A stretch of DNA of 7,911 nt from Pseudomonadota bacterium. GTDB lineage: Bacteria > Pseudomonadota > Alphaproteobacteria > Rhizobiales > Rhizobiaceae. The notes under the pieces are model-generated. The model did not search any database and was not told the origin of the DNA. It saw only the letters and a list, made by a program, of their open reading frames with translations. Shown in pieces: positions 6,297-7,911 of this stretch. Position numbers and translations under genes: made by a program. The stretch lies in NCBI GenBank assembly GCA_023387775.1, contig JAEWHN010000396.1, forward strand, positions 1 to 7,911, read 5' to 3'. Every line of letters begins with the position of its first letter. Position 1 is the first letter of the stretch.

Positions 6297-6980
6297 TCAC
6301 GGAACCAGCTTGTATCCGCCGCTTTCTGTCACAAGAATTTCCGCATTGGAAGGATCGCGCTCGATCTTCTGTCGAAGCCTGTAGACATGTGTCTCCAGCG
6401 TGTGGGTCGTAACGCCGGAATTGTAGCCCCAGACCTCTTCCAGGAGAACATCGCGGGTGACGACCTTCTGGTCGGCGCGATAGAGGTATTTGATGATCGA
6501 GGCTTCCTTTTCGGTCAGCCGCACCTTGGCTCCGCGCGGGTCCAGCAAGAGCTTCTGGCTGGGCTTGAAAGTATAGGGGCCGACGGAGAAGGTAGCGTCC
6601 TCGCTCTGCTCGTGCTGGCGCAACTGCGCGCGGATGCGGGCAAGCAGTACCGCGAAGCGGAACGGCTTGGTCACATAGTCGTTGGCGCCGGCTTCCAGGC
6701 CGAGGATCGTGTCCGAATCGGTATCATGCCCGGTCAGCATGATGATGGGTGCCTTGTAGCCGCCCTTGCGCAGGATCTTCACCGCCTCGCGGCCATCCAT
6801 GTCAGGCAGGCCGACATCCATGATCAGCAGGTCGATAAGACCGCCACGGGCGACCGCTATGCCCTTGGAAGCAGTCGATTCCTGCAAGACGTCGAATTCC
6901 TCATAGAGAGAAAGTTGCTCGACAAGCGTTGAGCGCAGGTCTTCATCGTCATCGACGATCAGGATGGTGCGAGAGCTCAT
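6297..6980 (-). CDS. cenR: OmpR-family response regulator, CenR-like
   Basis: 227-residue cytoplasmic two-component transcription factor. The receiver domain (about 1-120) has the acidic pocket Asp10/Asp11, phosphoacceptor Asp55 (LLIMD), Thr83 (IIMLTGH) and Lys105 (VTKPF), so it looks phosphorylatable. The winged-helix DNA-binding domain (about 127-227) has the LTEKEASIIKYLYRA and THTLETHVYRLRQKIE segments and ends GGYKLVP. The sequence strongly resembles the alphaproteobacterial CenR regulator, which with kinase CenK controls cell-envelope and division genes. I assign that name from memory of the family, with moderate certainty. The cognate kinase is not adjacent. The start is the complement of 6978-6980, with a weak GGA ribosome site. 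Divergent from the YkuD-fold gene, which may be a target, and followed by the cNMP-binding gene. Confidence 0.95.
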   Translation of the reverse strand: MSSRTILIVDDDEDLRSTLVEQLSLYEEFDVLQESTASKGIAVARGGLIDLLIMDVGLPDMDGREAVKILRKGGYKAPIIMLTGHDTDSDTILGLEAGANDYVTKPFRFAVLLARIRAQLRQHEQSEDATFSVGPYTFKPSQKLLLDPRGAKVRLTEKEASIIKYLYRADQKVVTRDVLLEEVWGYNSGVTTHTLETHVYRLRQKIERDPSNAEILVTESGGYKLVP

Positions 6981-7075
6981 GGATCAATCCGTTTTTTCAA
7001 TGATTAGTCTGTTGACCCGAAATCGTTTGTGCGGAACCTAGTCACCAGAACAGCCATCACAGTGATTTGTTCCGC
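6981..7075. promoter_or_regulatory. Divergent promoter region between the regulator and YkuD-protein genes
   Basis: This 95-base, relatively AT-rich interval must hold promoters for both flanking genes. TTGACC at 7012-7017 (+ strand) resembles a -35 element, but the hexamer at the right spacing (AACCTA, 7035-7040) is a poor -10. I found no clear sigma-70 promoter on the - strand. The right half holds two nested inverted repeats, listed separately. No TTAA-type CtrA site is present. Confidence 0.5.
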
Positions 7076-7076
7076 A
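7030..7076 (+). repeat. Nested inverted repeats at the start of the YkuD gene
   Basis: The outer arms TGCGGAAC (7030-7037) and GTTCCGCA (7069-7076) are perfect 8-bp inverted copies 31 bases apart. Inside lies ATCAC-A-GTGAT (7056-7066), a perfect 5-1-5 palindrome. The right outer arm reaches the A of the preferred ATG (7076) and covers the alternative TTG. These could be operator half-sites for a dimeric regulator, or an mRNA stem that occludes the start codon. Confidence 0.6.
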
Positions 7077-7654
7077 TGCGATCATACTCCAAAAAAAGTG
7101 AACGCAATGAGGCATGTAAGAAAAACACCGGCCGGACCGGCCTGATCACCGTGCGGGCTCGTCCCGGGCACCGCTCGCAGGGGTTGCTGAATGCGGCCGG
7201 CACGGTGTTTCCCTGCGCGCTGGGAAGCGGCGGCATCACCGCCAACAAGCGGGAGGGCGACGGCGGCACGCCGCTCGCGGCGATGCGCATCCTGTCGGGC
7301 TATTACCGCCGCGGTCGTTTCAATGGCGCCCCCACAACGCTTGCGATGCGCGAGATCCACGCCGCTCTCGGCTGGTGCGACCTTCCCGGCGACCGCAACT
7401 ACAACCGGCCGGTCCGGCTGCCCTATCTCGCAAGTCACGAGCGGATGCTGCGCGACGACAGGCTCTATGATGCTTGTCTGGTGCTGGACTGGAATATCGC
7501 GCCGCGGCGGCGCGGGCGCGGCAGCGCCATCTTCTTTCATCTCGCCCGGCCAGGCTTTCCGCCCACACAAGGGTGCGTGGCGGTGACGCCAAGGGTAATG
7601 GCGCGGCTGTTGCCTCGTCTTTCCAGCCGCACCGTGCTGAAGGTGGTGCGCTGA
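7076..7654 (+). CDS. YkuD-fold protein, L,D-transpeptidase-like
   Basis: 192 residues from the ATG at 7076. An in-frame TTG at 7067 would add three residues, and a GTG at 7151 is a less likely alternative. The YkuD/L,D-transpeptidase signature lies near the C-terminus: GRGSAIFFHLARPGF, then PTQGCVAVT, with the motif His at codon 7538-7540 and the nucleophile Cys at 7574-7576. This family makes 3-3 peptidoglycan cross-links or attaches proteins to peptidoglycan in the periplasm. The N-terminal section (VRARPGHRSQGLL, NKREGDGGTP, GDRNYNRPVRLPY) is the conserved substrate-side part of this short rhizobial subfamily. No hydrophobic signal peptide is visible: the first 26 residues are basic and polar, and an in-frame TGA at 7013 limits upstream extension. 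Location is therefore uncertain. Divergent from the CenR-like gene and convergent with the methyltransferase gene (17 bases between stops). Confidence 0.88.
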   Translation: MRSYSKKSERNEACKKNTGRTGLITVRARPGHRSQGLLNAAGTVFPCALGSGGITANKREGDGGTPLAAMRILSGYYRRGRFNGAPTTLAMREIHAALGWCDLPGDRNYNRPVRLPYLASHERMLRDDRLYDACLVLDWNIAPRRRGRGSAIFFHLARPGFPPTQGCVAVTPRVMARLLPRLSSRTVLKVVR

Positions 7655-7671
7655 GGGGCAACCTCCGGCCT

Positions 7672-7911
7672 TCAGCCGAATCGCCAGACCGTGGTGCGCT
7701 TGACCTCGGCATCCTCCAGCGCGCGCGTGACGGGCACCTGGTAGACGGCAAGCGGGTCCAGCCTTTCCTTGGGAAGATAGGAGCGGCCGGGATCGCCGAC
7801 GACGATTTCGGTTTCGCGCCGGCGAAGCTGTGAAAACCATTCGACAAGCTGTTCGGCAAAGTTCTTCTGATAAAACACGTCGCCGGCCAGCACGATCTCC
7901 CAGCCGTCGTC
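7672..7911 (-). CDS. Class I SAM-dependent methyltransferase, C-terminal part only
   Basis: The frame is open to the window's right edge (reading DDGWEIVLAGDVFY from 7911), so the gene starts outside. A GTG inside this stretch is not the start. 79 residues are visible. LAGDVFY is the post-II strand motif of Rossmann-fold methyltransferases of the PrmA / METTL lysine-methyltransferase-like group. GDPGRSYLP and a C-terminal VPVTRALED-x-EVKRTTVW match, as I recall, a family often annotated as nicotinamide N-methyltransferase-like or ribosomal L11 methyltransferase-like in rhizobia. The SAM-binding GxGxG motif is not in view. Substrate unknown. No sign of a frameshift. Convergent with the YkuD-fold gene. 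Confidence 0.8.
   Translation of the reverse strand, partial: DDGWEIVLAGDVFYQKNFAEQLVEWFSQLRRRETEIVVGDPGRSYLPKERLDPLAVYQVPVTRALEDAEVKRTTVWRFG

Noticed and set aside
6111..6932. Open frame of 273 codons on the + strand opposite the response regulator
   Set aside because: Mirror frame of the regulator and the cNMP-binding gene. No ribosome site and no domain.
7012..7040. TTGACC plus AACCTA as a + strand sigma-70 promoter for the YkuD gene
   Set aside because: The -35 is good, but the -10 at 17-base spacing matches the consensus poorly. Kept only as a note in the divergent promoter region.
7653..7665. GAGG-GGCAA-CCTC hairpin between the convergent YkuD and methyltransferase genes as a terminator
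   Set aside because: Only a four-bp stem, no T-run on either strand, and it overlaps the stop codon.
1..7911. Mobile elements, CRISPR arrays, tRNA/rRNA genes, defence or toxin-antitoxin systems
   Set aside because: Reading both strands showed no transposase, integrase, direct-repeat array, tRNA-like fold or accessory protein family. The content is core chromosomal.

Overview
The window is a GC-rich, densely coded chromosomal stretch. Gene content, gene order and protein sequences suggest an alphaproteobacterium of the order Hyphomicrobiales (Rhizobiales), probably near Phyllobacteriaceae/Mesorhizobium. That placement is from memory of family sequences, without a database search. I see no insertion sequence, phage gene, tRNA, rRNA or CRISPR array, so this looks like core genome rather than an accessory island.

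Layout, left to right. (1) Positions 2-1156, + strand: most of an AmtB-type ammonium transporter whose N-terminus lies outside the window. (2) Positions 1157-1373: two strong hairpins, the second followed by a T-run (terminator of amtB). Then comes a textbook CtrA box with a GATAAT -10 element and a GANTC methylation site, together forming a probable cell-cycle promoter for the next gene. (3) Positions 1374-5737, + strand: ftsK (division/DNA translocase), lolA (outer-membrane lipoprotein carrier) and an exodeoxyribonuclease III gene, separated by gaps of 113 and 129 bases that hold hairpins. (4) Positions 5777-6980, - strand: an OmpR-family response regulator that I recognise as CenR-like, followed 64 bases downstream by a stand-alone cyclic-nucleotide-binding domain protein. 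(5) Positions 7076-7654, + strand: a YkuD-fold (L,D-transpeptidase-like) protein divergent from the regulator, sharing an 86-95 bp intergenic region with nested inverted repeats. (6) Positions 7672-7911, - strand: the C-terminal part of a class I methyltransferase, cut by the window end.

A common theme is cell envelope and cell cycle. FtsK acts at the septum, LolA builds the outer membrane, CenR-type regulators control envelope genes in alphaproteobacteria, and YkuD proteins act on peptidoglycan. The most useful new observations are the consensus CtrA site in front of ftsK, a 14-base hairpin with a cUNCGg tetraloop that recurs exactly after amtB and after lolA, the pairing of a response regulator with a single-domain cNMP-binding protein, and the nested palindromes at the start of the YkuD gene. 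I found no clearly new multi-gene system.
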